Shown piece by piece: positions 37,035 to 38,514 of a DNA stretch of 38,514 nt. The translations under genes and the position numbers were made by a program. Where the stretch lies: NCBI RefSeq assembly GCF_004117855.1, contig NZ_QWBW01000042.1:1-38514 (forward strand). The letters run 5' to 3'. Positions within the stretch are counted from its first letter, which is position 1, and each line of letters begins with the position of its first letter. The stretch comes from Modicisalibacter coralii (lineage in GTDB: Bacteria > Pseudomonadota > Gammaproteobacteria > Pseudomonadales > Halomonadaceae). The notes beneath the pieces were generated by a model. That model made no database searches. It was not told the DNA's origin and was given only the letters and a program-made list of their open reading frames with translations.

Positions 37035-38514
37035 GACGGACTCACCAGGCCGGTTCGGTGGCGGAATAGCAGGCGTGGCAGGCCCAGGGCCAGGGCAAAG
37101 CCCACGGCCGGCAGCAGCAGTTGCAGCAGGGCATGGACGGCGGTCAGTCGCCGGTCGCCGCCGCTGGCCAGGCTCACCGCCTCGGTGGTGACGGTCGCAA
37201 CCCGGCCCGCGCCGAGCAGCAGCGTGGGCAGGTACTGGCCGATGCTCACCGCGAAGCCCACCGCGGCGGCGGTCAGCAGCGGCGCGGTCAGCAGCGGCAG
37301 GCGTACCCGCCAGAAGACCCGCGACGGCGAGGCGCCCAGGCTGCGGGCGAGCTGCGTCCAGCGCGGATCGAGGCGCCGGTGGCTCTCGGCCAGCGAGAGA
37401 AACACGTAAGGCAGCACGAACACCACATGGGCGGCGATCACCGCCGTGATCCCCGGCGCCAGGCCGAGCTGGGTCTGGACCAGCACCAGCCCGAACAGGA
37501 AGGCCACCGGCGGCACCAGCAGCGGCAGGTAGAGCAGCCACTCGCTCCAGCGCCCGACGGGTCGGGTTCGCCGGCTCTCCGTTTCCAGCGCGCCGAGCAC
37601 CAGCACCAGCGAGATCAGCGTGGCGGCCAGGCCGATACCGGCGGCATGGCCGAGCGGCGTGGCGAGCCCATCGAACGCGCTGTGCCAGTTGTCGGCGATC
37701 CAGGGCCAGGGCAGCGCCGCGGGGAAGGGCCAGTAGCCGGCCAGCGACCACAGCACGAGTCCCGCCAGGCTACCCATGACCAGCGCCAGGGTGCTACCCA
37801 GCAGTCCCAGGCCGAGCCAGCGCAGCGCTGTATCGGCGAACGCGCGGCGGCCGTCGCTCAGCCAGTTCCGACACAGCCGGACGGTCAGCCGTTCCAGGCC
37901 CCACCAGGCCAGCAGGGCCGCCAGGGTCACACCGAGTTGCAGCAGCGCCCCGGCGGAGGCCATGAAGCGCATCGCCAGATCGGGATCGTTGAGCCAGCGC
38001 AGCACCGCCACGGAGAGCGGTGGCGGGGTGGTCGGACCGAGGATCAGCGCCACGTCGACGGTGGCGGTGGCGAAGACGATCACCGCGTAGATCGGCAGGC
38101 GCAGCAGCGGGTAAAGCCCCGGCAGCACCGCCTTGAGGAAGGCGGCCATGGGGCGATAGCCGAGCCCGCGGGCGACGTCGAGGCGTGCGTCGGCGCGGCA
38201 CTGGGGCAGCGCGGCGAGGCTCATCAGCAGCAGGAAGGGGACCTCCTTGATGGTCAGCCCGAGAATCAGCGCCAGGCCGCCGGGGTCGCCGGGGAAAAGG
38301 TAGTCCGGCGGGTATTGCCAGCCGCTGGCCCAGGGCGAGACCAGGCGCGGAGCGAGCCCCGAGGGGGCGAACAGGAACGCCAGGCCGATCGCCGCGGCGG
38401 CGTGGGGCACGGCGAGCAGCGGCGACAGCAGCCGGCGCACCACGCCGAACAATCGGGTGCGCAGGAAGGCCCCCAGAAACAGCACCACGATGGTCAGTGA
38501 CAGCCCGGCGCTGG
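37031..38514 (-). CDS. ynjC: Fused ABC permease (YnjC/ThiP type), 5' end beyond window
   Basis: Inner-membrane permease with at least 494 residues visible. The frame stays open to the right edge, so the N-terminus is missing. Two copies of the permease core follow each other: the first with an EAA-like loop LDVARGLGYRPMAAFLKAVLP, the second with LARSLGASPSRVFWRVRLPLL. Eleven or so hydrophobic segments are seen, as in YnjC and ThiP, where both pore halves are in one protein. The ATPase overlaps by four bases. The solute-binding protein, expected upstream, lies outside the window. Confidence 0.8.
   Translation of the reverse strand, partial: SAGLSLTIVVLFLGAFLRTRLFGVVRRLLSPLLAVPHAAAAIGLAFLFAPSGLAPRLVSPWASGWQYPPDYLFPGDPGGLALILGLTIKEVPFLLLMSLAALPQCRADARLDVARGLGYRPMAAFLKAVLPGLYPLLRLPIYAVIVFATATVDVALILGPTTPPPLSVAVLRWLNDPDLAMRFMASAGALLQLGVTLAALLAWWGLERLTVRLCRNWLSDGRRAFADTALRWLGLGLLGSTLALVMGSLAGLVLWSLAGYWPFPAALPWPWIADNWHSAFDGLATPLGHAAGIGLAATLISLVLVLGALETESRRTRPVGRWSEWLLYLPLLVPPVAFLFGLVLVQTQLGLAPGITAVIAAHVVFVLPYVFLSLAESHRRLDPRWTQLARSLGASPSRVFWRVRLPLLTAPLLTAAAVGFAVSIGQYLPTLLLGAGRVATVTTEAVSLASGGDRRLTAVHALLQLLLPAVGFALALGLPRLLFRHRTGLVSPS

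Noticed and set aside
37121-38500. 459-codon plus-strand frame opposite the permease
   Set aside because: Composition is Gln/Arg/Gly-rich with no hydrophobic or domain pattern, while the minus frame gives a two-core permease.

Overview
The window looks like chromosomal DNA from a moderately halophilic gammaproteobacterium of the Halomonadaceae (Halomonas or a close relative). The GC content is high, with strong G/C third positions. The right half carries the doeABX/doeCD ectoine-degradation genes in the order known from Halomonas elongata. An alpha-glucosidase of 537 residues has D202, E271 and D333 where the Halomonas sp. H11 enzyme has its catalytic residues. Species cannot be fixed without a database comparison.

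Left part, minus strand (1-3048): a BaeS/BaeR-type envelope-stress two-component system, then a Spy/CpxP-like periplasmic protein that runs off the left edge. The first 121 bases are an almost perfect palindrome, more probably a contig-end fold-back than biology.

3196-12137: an alpha-glucoside uptake and hydrolysis module. On the minus strand lie a solute-binding protein, two permeases, a GH13 alpha-glucosidase, an ABC ATPase and a LacI-type repressor. Facing them on the plus strand is a LamB/ScrY-like outer-membrane porin with its own terminator. The shared intergenic region holds two copies of a perfect palindrome, CTTAAACGTTTAAG, the expected form of a LacI-family operator.

12143-22346: mostly housekeeping and transport. 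It holds a LysO-like lysine exporter, a DUF3108 protein, a DJ-1/PfpI protein, an aminotransferase, a YadG/YadH-like ABC-2 exporter, a divergent LysR/LysE pair, and a MarR-HlyD-DUF2955 efflux operon.

22364-34003: the most interesting region. A MocR-type regulator, a strong candidate for EnuR, is followed by a GhrA-like dehydrogenase and diverges from doeA. Between regulator and doeA are three copies of TTGTCATG. On the plus strand come doeA, doeB, doeX (ectoine to N-acetyl-diaminobutyrate to diaminobutyrate, plus an Lrp/AsnC regulator), an intruding fdhD gene, a 138-bp hairpin-forming repeat, doeC, doeD (diaminobutyrate to aspartate semialdehyde to aspartate), and eutB and eutC, linked to hydroxyectoine breakdown. 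Structured RNA elements sit in the doeC-doeD and doeD-eutB gaps. No ectoine transporter and no eutA are present.

34112-38514: a short-type ArgC, a haloacid-dehalogenase-like hydrolase overlapping a secreted DUF302 protein, and on the minus strand a YnjD/YnjC-like ABC ATPase and fused permease that runs off the right edge.

I found no tRNA, rRNA, CRISPR array, prophage or complete insertion sequence. The best leads for something little described are the EnuR/TTGTCATG control region, the fdhD plus hairpin-repeat insertion that splits the doe cluster, and the doeC-doeD leader with alternative pairing.
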